Positions 1 to 9,492 of a stretch of 64,000 nucleotides of DNA are shown one piece after another; within the stretch, counting starts at the first letter, position 1; the number at the start of each line of letters is the position of its first letter. The stretch is from positions 186,001 through 250,000 of the forward strand of contig NZ_QCYH01000005.1 in NCBI RefSeq assembly GCF_003072125.1, read 5' to 3'. The stretch is from Pelagivirga sediminicola (GTDB lineage: Bacteria > Pseudomonadota > Alphaproteobacteria > Rhodobacterales > Rhodobacteraceae). The notes below the pieces were generated by a model. It made no database searches and had not been told where the DNA came from. It saw nothing but the letters and a program-made list of their open reading frames with translations. The position numbers and the translations under genes are program-made.

Positions 1-95
1 GCCTCACCCGCAAGGTGCTGATCATTTCGGTGACGGTGCTGTCCTACGGGTTGACGGCGACCGGGCTTTTTGCCGTTGCCAAAATCGCGATTTGA
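1..95 (+). CDS. sdhD: Succinate dehydrogenase membrane anchor subunit, C-terminal end (partial)
   Basis: Only the last 30 codons are in the window; the frame is open from base 3 and stops with TGA at 93-95. The peptide is hydrophobic with one transmembrane stretch (VLIISVTVLSYGLTATGLF), as expected for the last helix of SdhD. It lies 12 bases before sdhA in the same direction, which is the usual sdhCDAB order. The identification rests mostly on context because so little of the protein is visible. Confidence 0.8.
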   Translation, partial: LTRKVLIISVTVLSYGLTATGLFAVAKIAI

Positions 96-107
96 GGAAC
101 TGACCCA

Positions 108-1913
108 ATGGCCAAATACGAATACGAGACGCATGATTACGACGTCGTGGTTGTGGGCGCCGGCGGCGCCGGCCTGCGCGCGACGCTTGGCATGGCCGAG
201 CAGGGGCTGCGCACCGCCTGCGTGACCAAGGTGTTCCCGACCCGCTCGCACACGGTTGCCGCGCAAGGCGGCATTGCCGCGTCGCTGTCGAACATGGGCC
301 CCGATCACTGGCAGTGGCATATGTATGACACGGTCAAGGGGTCCGATTGGCTGGGCGATACAGACGCGATGGAGTATCTGGCCCGCGAGGCGCCCAAGGC
401 GGTGTATGAGCTGGAGCATTACGGCGTCCCGTTCAGCCGCACCGAAGAGGGCAAGATCTATCAGCGCCCCTTTGGCGGCCACACCACCGAATTCGGCGAA
501 GGCCCCGCGGTGCAGCGCACCTGCGCCGCCGCCGACCGCACTGGTCACGCGATTCTGCACACGCTCTATGGTCAGAGCCTGAAGCAGAAGGCCGAGTTCT
601 ATATCGAGTATTTCGCCATCGACCTGCTGATGTCCGACGATGGTGCCTGCACCGGCGTCGTCTGTTGGAAGCTGGACGACGGCACGATGCATGTCTTCAA
701 CGCCAAGACGGTGGTTCTGGCCACCGGCGGCTATGGCCGCGCCTATTTCTCAGCCACCTCCGCGCATACCTGCACCGGCGATGGCGGCGGCATGGTGGCG
801 CGGGCGGGCCTGCCGCTTCAGGATATGGAGTTCGTGCAATTCCACCCCACAGGCATCTACGGCGCGGGCTGCCTGATTACCGAGGGCGCGCGCGGCGAGG
901 GCGGGTATCTGACCAACTCCGAGGGCGAGCGGTTCATGGAGCGCTATGCGCCCCAATACAAGGATCTGGCCCCGCGCGACTATGTCAGCCGCTCGATGAC
1001 GATGGAAATCCGCGAAGGGCGCGGCGTCGGCAAGGACAGCGATCACATACACCTGAACCTGTCGCACCTGCCGCCCGAGGCGCTGCATGTGCGCCTGCCG
1101 GGCATCTCGGAATCCGCCAAGATCTTTGCTGGTGTCGATGTGACCAAAGAGCCGATCCCGGTCATTCCCACCGTGCATTACAACATGGGCGGCATCCCCA
1201 CGAACTACTGGGGCGAGGTGCTGAACCCGACCGCGGACGCGCCCAACGCCGTCGTGCCGGGCCTGATGGCCGTGGGCGAGGCGGGCTGTGCCTCGGTGCA
1301 TGGGGCAAACCGGCTCGGCTCGAACTCGCTGATCGATCTGGTGGTCTTTGGCCGCGCGGCCGCGATCCGCGCGGGCAAGGTAGTGGACCCCGACTCGGCC
1401 GTGCCCGCGACGAACAAGGCGGGCGTCGAAAAGGCGTTCGAGCGTTTCGACAGCATCCGCAACGCCAATGGCGGCACCCCCACCGCCGAGTTGCGCGTCG
1501 AGATGCAAAAGACCATGCAGGCCGATGCCGCCGTGTTCCGCACGTCCAAGACGCTGGCCGAAGGGCTGGAGAAGATGGGCGAAATCGCGGCCAAGCTGGA
1601 CGATCTGCACGTCACCGATCGCAGCCTGGTCTGGAACACCGACCTGATGGAAACGCTGGAGCTGACCAACCTCATGCCCAATGCGATGGCCACCATCGCC
1701 GGGGCCGAGGCGCGCCATGAAAGCCGCGGCGCCCACGCGCACGAGGATTTCGAGAAACGCGATGATGAAAACTGGCGCGTCCATACGATCGCGCGGGTGG
1801 ATGGCCCCAAGGTCGATCTCAGCTATCGCCCCATCGTCGAGACCCCGCTGACGACCGAGGCAGAGGGCGGCATCTCGATGAAGAAGATCGCCCCGAAAGA
1901 GCGGACGTTCTGA
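108..1913 (+). CDS. sdhA: Succinate dehydrogenase flavoprotein subunit
   Basis: Catalytic FAD subunit of complex II, which oxidises succinate to fumarate on the inner face of the cytoplasmic membrane. The 601 aa length is typical. The dinucleotide-binding motif [12 protein letters not shown] is near residues 15-25. The [10 protein letters not shown] motif follows, with His48 as the expected covalent FAD attachment site. The substrate-site segment [20 protein letters not shown] is near residues 246-264, and a conserved [11 protein letters not shown] motif lies further on. A GAGGA Shine-Dalgarno sits about 8 bases before the ATG. The stop overlaps the start of the next small gene (TGATG). Confidence 0.98.
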   Translation: MAKYEYETHDYDVVVVGAGGAGLRATLGMAEQGLRTACVTKVFPTRSHTVAAQGGIAASLSNMGPDHWQWHMYDTVKGSDWLGDTDAMEYLAREAPKAVYELEHYGVPFSRTEEGKIYQRPFGGHTTEFGEGPAVQRTCAAADRTGHAILHTLYGQSLKQKAEFYIEYFAIDLLMSDDGACTGVVCWKLDDGTMHVFNAKTVVLATGGYGRAYFSATSAHTCTGDGGGMVARAGLPLQDMEFVQFHPTGIYGAGCLITEGARGEGGYLTNSEGERFMERYAPQYKDLAPRDYVSRSMTMEIREGRGVGKDSDHIHLNLSHLPPEALHVRLPGISESAKIFAGVDVTKEPIPVIPTVHYNMGGIPTNYWGEVLNPTADAPNAVVPGLMAVGEAGCASVHGANRLGSNSLIDLVVFGRAAAIRAGKVVDPDSAVPATNKAGVEKAFERFDSIRNANGGTPTAELRVEMQKTMQADAAVFRTSKTLAEGLEKMGEIAAKLDDLHVTDRSLVWNTDLMETLELTNLMPNAMATIAGAEARHESRGAHAHEDFEKRDDENWRVHTIARVDGPKVDLSYRPIVETPLTTEAEGGISMKKIAPKERTF

Positions 1914-2233
1914 TGCGCGCACTTGGCATACTCGCGGTTTGCGCAACGGCGCTGAGTGCCTGCGCCACGGCCAATGACATGGCCGACGATCTGGCGCGCG
2001 GCCGGGCCAAGGCCGTGGTGAACGGCTATGTCGCCGACAGGTATCCGGGGCTGAACGCCGCGCCGATCACCGATTGCATCATCGACGCCGCCGACGCGCG
2101 CGACATCATGCAGATCGCCAGCGCGACGGTGACGGGCCTTGATGCCGCAACGGCCGAGCAGATCAGCCGGATCGCGCGCCGCCCCGAATCCATACAATGC
2201 ATTGCCCGGAACGGCGTGACCTTGCTCAGCTGA
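1913..2233 (+). CDS. Small predicted lipoprotein between sdhA and sdhB
   Basis: The protein is 106 aa. It begins with a short signal peptide ending in the lipobox LSAC (Cys17), so it is probably a lipid-anchored periplasmic protein. The mature part contains two further cysteines (near residues 63 and 98) that could form a disulfide. I recognise no catalytic motif. Its ATG overlaps the sdhA stop (TGATG) and sdhB follows 13 bases later, so it is embedded in the sdh operon and probably translationally coupled to sdhA. A role in complex II assembly or in the envelope is only a guess from position. Confidence 0.8.
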   Translation: MRALGILAVCATALSACATANDMADDLARGRAKAVVNGYVADRYPGLNAAPITDCIIDAADARDIMQIASATVTGLDAATAEQISRIARRPESIQCIARNGVTLLS

Positions 2234-2246
2234 CAGGAGTAGAAGA

Positions 2247-3026
2247 ATGGTTCAACTCACATTGCCGAAAAACAGCCGCATGGTGACGGGCAAGACATGG
2301 CCCAAGCCCGAGGGCGCCACCAACCTGCGCAAGTTCAGCATCTATCGCTGGTCGCCCGATGACGGCCAGAACCCGCGCGTGGACACCTATTTCGTCGACA
2401 TGGACGATTGCGGCCCGATGGTTCTGGACGCGCTCATCAAGATCAAGACCGACATCGACCCGACGCTGTCCTTCCGGCGGTCCTGCCGCGAGGGGATCTG
2501 CGGCAGTTGCTCGATGAATATCGGCGGCATCAACACGCTGGCCTGCATCTATGGCATGGACGAGGTGAAGGGCGACGTGAAGATCTACCCGCTGCCGCAC
2601 ATGCCCGTCGTGCGCGACCTGATCACCGACCTCACCCATTTCTACGCCCAGCATGCCAGCATCATGCCGTGGCTGGAGACCGAGACAAACGAGCCGGCAA
2701 AGGAATGGAAGCAGTCCATCGAGGACCGCGAGAAGCTGGACGGTCTTTACGAATGCGTCATGTGCGCCTGCTGCTCGACCGCGTGTCCCAGCTATTGGTG
2801 GAATGGCGACAGGTATCTGGGCCCGGCCGCGCTGCTGCATGCCTATCGCTGGATCATCGATTCGCGCGACGAGGCGACGGGCGAGCGGCTGGACGATCTG
2901 GAAGACCCGTTCAAGCTCTATCGTTGCCACACGATCATGAACTGCACCAAGACGTGCCCCAAGGGTCTGAACCCTGCAAAGGCCATCGCGAACATCAAGA
3001 AGATGATGGTAGAGCGCGCAGTTTGA
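2247..3026 (+). CDS. sdhB: Succinate dehydrogenase iron-sulfur subunit
   Basis: Electron-transfer subunit of complex II, 259 aa. The N-terminal ferredoxin domain has the [2Fe-2S] ligands Cys80, Cys85, Cys88 and Cys100 ([10 protein letters not shown] then LAC). The C-terminal domain carries the motifs [16 protein letters not shown] and [14 protein letters not shown], which bind the [4Fe-4S] and [3Fe-4S] clusters. A good Shine-Dalgarno (ACAGGAG) precedes the ATG. It is the last gene of the sdh operon and a strong terminator follows within 25 bases. Confidence 0.98.
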   Translation: MVQLTLPKNSRMVTGKTWPKPEGATNLRKFSIYRWSPDDGQNPRVDTYFVDMDDCGPMVLDALIKIKTDIDPTLSFRRSCREGICGSCSMNIGGINTLACIYGMDEVKGDVKIYPLPHMPVVRDLITDLTHFYAQHASIMPWLETETNEPAKEWKQSIEDREKLDGLYECVMCACCSTACPSYWWNGDRYLGPAALLHAYRWIIDSRDEATGERLDDLEDPFKLYRCHTIMNCTKTCPKGLNPAKAIANIKKMMVERAV

Positions 3027-3049
3027 TGCTGAAGTGACGCACGCAGTAT

Positions 3050-3076
3050 AGCAGGCCGCCTTGCGGCCTGCTTTTC
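3050..3076 (+). terminator. Rho-independent terminator of the sdh operon
   Basis: A perfect 10-bp inverted repeat (AGCAGGCCGC, loop CTT, GCGGCCTGCT) is followed directly by TTTCTATTT. It lies 24 bases after the sdhB stop. Confidence 0.9.
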
Positions 3077-3123
3077 TATTTGCGAGCCAGTGTGCGAGCC
3101 GAGAGAAATTCGACGCTCTGCTG

Positions 3124-3150
3124 TTGACTGACGGGAAAATTAGTTAAACA
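3124..3150 (+). promoter_or_regulatory. Possible promoter of the formate dehydrogenase operon
   Basis: The 150-bp gap before the formate dehydrogenase genes is clearly AT-richer than its surroundings. It contains TTGACT at 3124-3129 followed, 15 bases later, by TAAACA. The -10 match is weak and the spacing slightly short, so this is only a candidate. A GTTAAAC stretch here might also be a regulator site. Confidence 0.3.
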
Positions 3151-3176
3151 CTGGGAAATTATGTGGGGGAGTCGTC

Positions 3177-4862
3177 ATGGGCGCGGATCAAGGTAGCGGT
3201 GTATGGAAATCCGGACGCGGCAAGGGCCGGGTCACGCCCAAGGGGCGGCAGCTGGACGATCAGGCATGGGCCGACGTTCAGGCGCTGCTGGCCGGGCGTG
3301 CGCTGCGCCGTGATCTGCTGATCGAGTATTTGCACCTCATTCAGGACAAGTTCGGCCATCTGTCGGCGGCGCATCTGCGCGCGCTGGCCGAAGAGTTGCG
3401 CATCGGCATGGCCGAGGTTTATGAGGTTGCGACGTTCTACGCCCATTTCGACGTGGTCAAAGAGGGCGAGACGCCCCCTCCGGCGTTGACGATCCGGGTC
3501 TGCGATTCGCTCAGCTGCGAGCTGGCCGGCGCGCAAGAGCTGAAGTCGGCGCTGGAAAAGGGCTATGATCCCGCCGAGGTGCGCGTGCTGCGCGCGCCCT
3601 GCATGGGCCGCTGCGATACCGCGCCGGTGCTGGAACTGGGCCACGCGCATATCGACTTTGCCACGCCGGAAAAGGTGGATGCCGCCATTGCCGCAGGGCA
3701 CACGCACCCCACCATCCCCGACTACGAGACGCTGGAGACCTGCCTCGCGAATGGCGGCTACTCGGTGCTGGCTGATCTGCGCAAGAACGGCGATTTCGAG
3801 ACGGTGCAGCAAAGATTGCTGGATTCGGGGCTGCGCGGCCTTGGCGGCGCGGGTTTCCCCTCGGGCAAGAAATGGGGCTTCGTGCGGGCCGAGCCGGGCC
3901 CCCGCTATGTGGCCGTCAACGGCGACGAGGGCGAGCCGGGCACGTTCAAGGACCGCTACTATCTGGAGCGGGTGCCGCATCTTTTCCTTGAGGGGATGCT
4001 GATCGCCGCCTGGGCGGTCGAGGCCGATACGTGCTTCATTTACATGCGCGACGAATATCCCGCGGTTCTGGAAATTCTCGCGCGCGAGATTGCGGCGCTG
4101 GAGGAGGCGGGCATCGCGCCGAAGGGCTATATCGAACTGCGCCGCGGCGCCGGCGCCTATATCTGCGGCGAAGAAAGCGCCATGATCGAAAGCATCGAGG
4201 GCAAGCGCGGCATCCCGCGCCACCGTCCGCCCTTCGTTGCGCAGGTCGGCGTCTTTGGCCGCCCGACACTGGTCAACAATATCGAGACGCTGCACTGGGT
4301 CGCGCGCGTTCTGCGCGAGGGCCCCGAGATCCTGTCGGATCACGAGCATAATGACCGCAAGGGCCTGCGCAGCTATTCCGTCTCGGGCCGCGTCAAGAAC
4401 CCCGGTGTCTATCTTCTTTATGCCGGCTCGACGATCACCGACATCATCAAGGCTGCGGGCGGCATGATGGACGGCCACAGCTTCAAGGCGTATCAGCCGG
4501 GCGGCCCGTCCTCTGGCCTGCTGCCCGCGTCGATGAGCGATATTCCGCTGGATTTCGACACGCTTCAGCCTCATGGCAGCTTTATCGGCTCCGCCGCCGT
4601 TGTCGTGCTGAGCGACAAGGACAGCGCCAAGCAGGCCGCGCTGAACATGCTGCGGTTCTTCGAGGATGAAAGCTGCGGCCAGTGCACCCCGTGCCGGGTG
4701 GGCTGTGAAAAGGCGGTCAAGCTGATGGAGGCGGATACGTGGGATCAGCCCCTGCTGGACGAGCTTTGCACCGCAATGGGCGACGCGTCGATCTGCGGTC
4801 TGGGACAGGCGGCCCCGAATCCGATACGCTCGACGATAAAGTTTTTCCCGGAGGAAATCTGA
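3177..4862 (+). CDS. NAD-dependent formate dehydrogenase, fused gamma-beta (NuoE-NuoF-like) subunit
   Basis: A 561 aa diaphorase module that passes electrons from formate to NAD+. Residues about 30-180 are a NuoE/FdsG-like thioredoxin fold with [2Fe-2S] ligands Cys109, Cys114, Cys142 and Cys146. Residues about 195-560 are a NuoF/FdsB-like domain with the NADH/FMN motif RGAGAYICGEE (323-333). It also carries the [4Fe-4S] ligands CGQCTPC (500-506) and Cys540 (SICGLGQ). FdsG and FdsB are separate proteins in the well-studied enzymes, so this is a fusion. A GGGGGAG Shine-Dalgarno supports the start. Its stop overlaps the alpha-subunit ATG (TGATG). Confidence 0.93.
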   Translation: MGADQGSGVWKSGRGKGRVTPKGRQLDDQAWADVQALLAGRALRRDLLIEYLHLIQDKFGHLSAAHLRALAEELRIGMAEVYEVATFYAHFDVVKEGETPPPALTIRVCDSLSCELAGAQELKSALEKGYDPAEVRVLRAPCMGRCDTAPVLELGHAHIDFATPEKVDAAIAAGHTHPTIPDYETLETCLANGGYSVLADLRKNGDFETVQQRLLDSGLRGLGGAGFPSGKKWGFVRAEPGPRYVAVNGDEGEPGTFKDRYYLERVPHLFLEGMLIAAWAVEADTCFIYMRDEYPAVLEILAREIAALEEAGIAPKGYIELRRGAGAYICGEESAMIESIEGKRGIPRHRPPFVAQVGVFGRPTLVNNIETLHWVARVLREGPEILSDHEHNDRKGLRSYSVSGRVKNPGVYLLYAGSTITDIIKAAGGMMDGHSFKAYQPGGPSSGLLPASMSDIPLDFDTLQPHGSFIGSAAVVVLSDKDSAKQAALNMLRFFEDESCGQCTPCRVGCEKAVKLMEADTWDQPLLDELCTAMGDASICGLGQAAPNPIRSTIKFFPEEI

Positions 4863-7642
4863 TGCTCGACACGAATACGGAGACAGTCACCTTCACGCTC
4901 GACGGCGCCGAAGTCACCGCACCGAAGGGCATGACGATCTGGGAAATCAGCCACGGTCGCGGCCTGATCATCCCCCATCTCTGCCACAAGCCGCAGCCGG
5001 GCTATCGCCCCGATGGCAACTGCCGCGCCTGCATGGTCGAGATCGAGGGCGAGCGCGTGCTGGCCGCGTCCTGCATCCGTGAGCCGGGCGAGGGGATGGT
5101 GGTGAAAACCGACACCTCCCGCGCCAAGCAAGCCCGCAAGATGGTGATGGAAATGCTGGTCGCCGATCAGCCCGAACAGGACGTCGCGCACGATAAATCC
5201 AGCCATTTCTGGGATATGGCCGCGCTGCAAGGCGTTGAGACCAGCCGCTTTCCGCAGCTGGAACCGGCCAATGTCCCTTGCACCGACAACAGCCATATTG
5301 CGATGAGCGTCAACATGGATGCCTGCATCCAGTGCGGCCTGTGCGTGCGCGCCTGCCGCGAGGTTCAGGTCAATGACGTGATCGGCATGGCCGGGCGCGG
5401 GCATGAAGCCTACCCGGTATTCGATTTTGACGACCCCATGGGCGAGAGCACCTGCGTCGCCTGCGGAGAATGTGTGCAGGCCTGCCCGACCGGCGCGTTG
5501 ATGGAATCGAGTGTCGTGGACGAAAATCAGGTCGGCGACAGCGCCGATTTCGACAGTGAAACCAAGAGCATCTGCCCCTTCTGCGGCGTCGGTTGCCAGA
5601 TTTCTCTGAAGGTCAAGGATGGCCGCGTCAAGTATGTGGAGGGCATCAACGGCCCCGCGAACGAGGGACGGCTTTGCGTCAAGGGACGCTTTGGCTTTGA
5701 CTACATCCACCACCCCCACCGCCTGACCAAGCCGCTGATTCGCCGCGAGGATGCGCCCGCCAAGGGGCTGAACGTCGATCCCGGCAACTGGAGCAAGCAT
5801 TTCCGCGAGGCGGAATGGGATGAGGCGATGGATTTCGCTGCCAAGGGGCTGAAAGGCCGCGGCCGCGAAGTGGCCGGTTTCGGCAGCGCCAAATGCACCA
5901 ACGAAGAGGCTTATCTGTTCCAGAAGCTGATCCGCCAGGGATTTGGCCACAACAACGTGGATCACTGCACGCGGCTGTGCCACGCGTCGTCCGTGTCCGC
6001 GCTGATCGAGAATGTCGGATCGGGCGCCGTGACGGCGACCTTCAACGAGATCGAGAATGCCGACGTCGCCATCATCATCGGCGCCAACCCGGTCGAGAAC
6101 CATCCCGTCGCCGCCACCTATTTCAAGCAGTTCACCAAGCGCGGTGGCAAGCTGATCGTGATGGACCCGCGCGGGCAGGGCATGAAGCGGTTCGCCACTC
6201 ACATGCTGCAATTCCGCCCCGGCGCGGACGTGTCGATGCTGAACGCGATCATGCACACGATCGTCGAAGAAAAGCTGTATGATCAGCAATATATCGACGC
6301 CTATACCGAGAATTGGGAGGCCGAAAAGGCGCATCTGGCCGATTTCTCGCCCGAGAAGATGGAAGGCATCTGCGGCATCCCGGCGGAAACGTTGCGCGAG
6401 GTTGCGCGCACCTTTGCGGGCGCGAAATCCGCCATGATCTTCTGGGGGATGGGCGTCAGCCAGCATATCCACGGCACGGATAACTCGCGCTGCCTGATTT
6501 CGCTGGCGCTGATGTGCGGCCAGGTTGGCCGCCCCGGCGCGGGCCTGCACCCGCTGCGCGGACAGAACAACGTGCAGGGCGCGTCCGACGCGGGCCTCGT
6601 TCCGATGTTCCTGCCCGATTATCAGAGCGTCACGGACGAGGGCGTGCGAAACGCCTTTACCGAGGTCTGGGAAAGCGGCGATTTCAGCAGAAAACCGGGC
6701 CTGACCGTCACCGAGATCATGGACGACGTGCACGCCGGCAACATCAAGGCGATGTATATCCTGGGCGAAAACCCGGCCATGTCGGACCCTGATGTCGAGC
6801 ATGCCCGCGATGCGCTGGCCAAACTGGATCATCTGGTGGTGCAGGATATCTTCCTGACCGAAACGGCCAACTATGCCGATGTGATCCTGCCCGCCTCGGC
6901 CTTTGCCGAGAAATCGGGCACGGTGACCAATACCAACCGGCAGGTGCAACTGGCCCGTGCCGCGCTGCCGCCCATGGGCGATGCGCGCGAGGATTGGATC
7001 ATCACCATCGATCTGGCCAACCGTCTGGGCCTTGGCTGGTCCTATGACAGCCCCGCCGATGTGTTCGCCGAGATGAAGCTGAACATGCGCAGTCTCGACA
7101 ACATCACGTGGGAGCGGCTGGAGACCGAAGGCGCGGTGACCTATCCGTCGCTCAGCCCGACCGACCCGGGCCAGCCCATCGTGTTTGGCGACGGCTTCCC
7201 CCGGCCCGAGGGGCGCGCGCGGTTTACGCCTGCCTCGATCATCGCGCCCGATGACGTGCCGGACGAGGAGTATCCGATGATCCTGACCACCGGCCGCCAG
7301 CTGGAGCATTGGCACACAGGCTCCATGACGCGCCGGTCCAGCGTTCTGGACGCGGTCGAGCCCGAGGCAAACTGCTCGCTGCATCCCAGCACCTTGCGCA
7401 AGCTGGGCGTCGCACCGGGCGAGCATGTGCGCCTGACCACCAAGCGTGGCAGCATCAGCATCATGGCGCGGGCCGACCGCGCCGTGGCCCCGGACATGGT
7501 GTTCCTGCCCTTCGCCTTCGTCGAGGCGGCAGCCAACATCCTGACAAACCCGGCCATCGACCCCTACGGCAAGATCCCGGAGTTCAAATTCTCCGCCGTG
7601 AAGGTCGAAGCCGACAACGCCAAATCCGTCGCCGCCGAGTGA
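4862..7642 (+). CDS. fdhA: Formate dehydrogenase alpha subunit, molybdopterin-dependent
   Basis: Oxidises formate to CO2 at a bis-molybdopterin-guanine-dinucleotide site; 926 aa, cytoplasmic. From the N-terminus there is a [2Fe-2S] domain (Cys41, Cys54, Cys57, Cys71). Two [4Fe-4S] motifs follow (CIQCGLCVRAC, about 155-165; CVACGECVQACP, about 198-209). The Mo-domain cluster motif CPFCGVGC (238-245) is next. The active site reads HCTRLCHASS, with Cys373 as the expected Mo ligand and His374 beside it. The segment where FdsA/NuoG homologues carry a His/Cys3 [4Fe-4S] motif (about 100-140) has only Cys140. The ATG has GGAGG upstream and overlaps the previous stop; an in-frame ATG further upstream would lie inside the previous gene. 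Confidence 0.95.
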   Translation: MLDTNTETVTFTLDGAEVTAPKGMTIWEISHGRGLIIPHLCHKPQPGYRPDGNCRACMVEIEGERVLAASCIREPGEGMVVKTDTSRAKQARKMVMEMLVADQPEQDVAHDKSSHFWDMAALQGVETSRFPQLEPANVPCTDNSHIAMSVNMDACIQCGLCVRACREVQVNDVIGMAGRGHEAYPVFDFDDPMGESTCVACGECVQACPTGALMESSVVDENQVGDSADFDSETKSICPFCGVGCQISLKVKDGRVKYVEGINGPANEGRLCVKGRFGFDYIHHPHRLTKPLIRREDAPAKGLNVDPGNWSKHFREAEWDEAMDFAAKGLKGRGREVAGFGSAKCTNEEAYLFQKLIRQGFGHNNVDHCTRLCHASSVSALIENVGSGAVTATFNEIENADVAIIIGANPVENHPVAATYFKQFTKRGGKLIVMDPRGQGMKRFATHMLQFRPGADVSMLNAIMHTIVEEKLYDQQYIDAYTENWEAEKAHLADFSPEKMEGICGIPAETLREVARTFAGAKSAMIFWGMGVSQHIHGTDNSRCLISLALMCGQVGRPGAGLHPLRGQNNVQGASDAGLVPMFLPDYQSVTDEGVRNAFTEVWESGDFSRKPGLTVTEIMDDVHAGNIKAMYILGENPAMSDPDVEHARDALAKLDHLVVQDIFLTETANYADVILPASAFAEKSGTVTNTNRQVQLARAALPPMGDAREDWIITIDLANRLGLGWSYDSPADVFAEMKLNMRSLDNITWERLETEGAVTYPSLSPTDPGQPIVFGDGFPRPEGRARFTPASIIAPDDVPDEEYPMILTTGRQLEHWHTGSMTRRSSVLDAVEPEANCSLHPSTLRKLGVAPGEHVRLTTKRGSISIMARADRAVAPDMVFLPFAFVEAAANILTNPAIDPYGKIPEFKFSAVKVEADNAKSVAAE

Positions 7643-7672
7643 CGTCCGAATAACCCCAGGGAGACTACCTAA

Positions 7673-9349
7673 ATGGCCTACAAGAGCGATATCGAAATTG
7701 CGCGCGCAGCAAACAAGAAACCGATCCAGGAGGTCGGTGACAAGCTGGGCATCCCCGGCGAGCATCTGCTGCCCTATGGCCACGACAAGGCCAAGGTAAG
7801 CCAGGCCTATATCGACAGCGTTCAGAAGAACAAAAACGGCAAGCTGATCCTTGTCACGGCGATCAACCCGACGCCTGCCGGCGAAGGCAAGACCACCACG
7901 ACCGTCGGTCTGGGCGACGGTCTGAACGCCATCGGCAAGAAGGCGATGGTGTGTATCCGCGAGGCATCCCTCGGGCCGAACTTCGGCATGAAGGGCGGCG
8001 CCGCGGGCGGCGGTTATGCGCAGGTTGTCCCGATGGAGGACATGAACCTGCACTTCACGGGCGACTTCCACGCGATTACCAGCGCCCACTCGCTGCTGTC
8101 GGCCATGATCGACAACCACATCTACTGGGGCAACGAGCTGGACATCGACATCCGCCGCGTCGTGTGGCGCCGCGTTGTCGACATGAACGACCGCGCATTG
8201 CGCCAGATCACCGCGTCGCTGGGCGGTGTGGCCAACGGCTTCCCGAACGAGAGCGGTTTCGACATCACCGTTGCGTCCGAAGTCATGGCGATCCTCTGCC
8301 TCGCCAAGAACCTCAAGGATCTTGAGGAGCGTCTGGGCGCCATGATCGTGGCCTATCGCCGCGACCGCAGCCCCGTCTTCTGCCGCGATATCGAGGCGCA
8401 GGGCGCGATGACCGTGCTGCTGAAGGACGCGATGCAGCCCAACCTGGTGCAGACGCTGGAGAACAACCCGGCCTTCGTCCATGGCGGCCCGTTTGCCAAT
8501 ATCGCGCATGGCTGCAACTCGGTCACGGCGACAACGACGGCGCTGAAGATCGCTGAGTTCGTGGTCACCGAGGCCGGCTTTGGCGCCGATCTGGGCGCCG
8601 AGAAGTTCATGAACATCAAGTGCCGCAAGGCGGGTCTGGCACCCGACTGCGTGGTGCTGGTCGCCACCGTGCGCGCGATGAAGATGAACGGCGGCGTTGC
8701 TAAGGGTGATCTGGGCGCCGAAAATGTCGACGCGGTCAAGGAAGGCTGCGCGAACCTCGGACGTCACATCGCCAACCTCAAATCCTTCGGGGTGCCGGTG
8801 GTCGTGGCGATCAACCATTTCGTCAATGACACCGACGCTGAGGTTCAGGCGGTCAAGGACTACGTCAAGGCCCAAGGCTCCGAGGCGATCCTGTCGCGTC
8901 ACTGGGAGCTGGGCAGCGAAGGCAGCGCCGATCTGGCCCGCCGCGTTGCCGAAGTGGCCGAGAGCGGCGAGAGCAACTTCAAGCCGATCTATCCCGACGA
9001 AATGCCGCTGTTCCAGAAGATCGAGACGATCGCGAAGAACATCTATCACGCCGACGCCGTGGTGGCCGACAGCAAGATCCGCGACCAGCTGAAGCAGTGG
9101 GAGGAGGCCGGGTATGGCAACCTGCCGATCTGCATGGCGAAGACGCAGTACAGCTTTACCACCGATCCCAGCCGCCGGGGCGCGCCCACGGGCCATTCCG
9201 TGCCGATCCGCGAAGTGCGGCTGAGCGCCGGTGCCGGTTTCGTTGTCGTCGTCTGCGGCGAGATCATGACGATGCCGGGCCTGCCGCGCACGCCTGCGGC
9301 GCAGTCGATCCGCTTGAACGATGGCGGCGAGATCGAAGGTCTGTTCTGA
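7673..9349 (+). CDS. fhs: Formate--tetrahydrofolate ligase
   Basis: ATP-dependent synthesis of 10-formyl-THF from formate and THF; 558 aa, cytoplasmic. The signature P-loop region [15 protein letters not shown] is at about residues 66-80. Strong family blocks follow, such as [15 protein letters not shown] and the C-terminal [27 protein letters not shown] precedes the ATG. It begins 30 bases after the formate dehydrogenase alpha gene and is followed by folD. Formate can therefore either be oxidised to CO2 or enter the folate C1 pool from one gene cluster. Confidence 0.98.
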   Translation: MAYKSDIEIARAANKKPIQEVGDKLGIPGEHLLPYGHDKAKVSQAYIDSVQKNKNGKLILVTAINPTPAGEGKTTTTVGLGDGLNAIGKKAMVCIREASLGPNFGMKGGAAGGGYAQVVPMEDMNLHFTGDFHAITSAHSLLSAMIDNHIYWGNELDIDIRRVVWRRVVDMNDRALRQITASLGGVANGFPNESGFDITVASEVMAILCLAKNLKDLEERLGAMIVAYRRDRSPVFCRDIEAQGAMTVLLKDAMQPNLVQTLENNPAFVHGGPFANIAHGCNSVTATTTALKIAEFVVTEAGFGADLGAEKFMNIKCRKAGLAPDCVVLVATVRAMKMNGGVAKGDLGAENVDAVKEGCANLGRHIANLKSFGVPVVVAINHFVNDTDAEVQAVKDYVKAQGSEAILSRHWELGSEGSADLARRVAEVAESGESNFKPIYPDEMPLFQKIETIAKNIYHADAVVADSKIRDQLKQWEEAGYGNLPICMAKTQYSFTTDPSRRGAPTGHSVPIREVRLSAGAGFVVVVCGEIMTMPGLPRTPAAQSIRLNDGGEIEGLF

Positions 9350-9356
9350 ACGGGGC

Positions 9357-9452
9357 GCGGAGCGCCGGGGGGATCGACCCCCCGGCGCTCCGGTCGCCGC
9401 CCTATGGGCGGCTCCTGCGCTCCGCGCGGGGAGTATTTAACCCAAGATGAAG
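9357..9452 (+). repeat. Two-hairpin intergenic element with GGAGTATTT...AAGATGAAG tail
   Basis: The gap between fhs and folD contains a perfect 15-bp inverted repeat with a 5-base loop (9358-9392, arms CGGAGCGCCGGGGGG and its complement). A second hairpin follows (9396-9412, GCCGCC CTATG GGCGGC), then a tail GGGGAGTATTTAACCCAAGATGAAG-type sequence. The same arrangement occurs at 57568-57629. There is no T run after the hairpins, so it is not a standard terminator. It may be a dispersed element that shapes mRNA ends. Confidence 0.55.
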
Positions 9453-9492
9453 GCAGGGGCAGCGCCTTTGCAACATGAGGAGAGGGCGCGCG

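Noticed and set aside
750..1946. A 398-codon frame antisense to sdhA
   Set aside because: It is a shadow of sdhA with no protein-family features.
4745..9196. A 1483-codon open frame antisense to the formate dehydrogenase and fhs genes
   Set aside because: Long antisense frames are expected in high-GC DNA. The translation is low complexity (rich in Arg, Ala, Gly, His) and the plus-strand genes are unmistakable.
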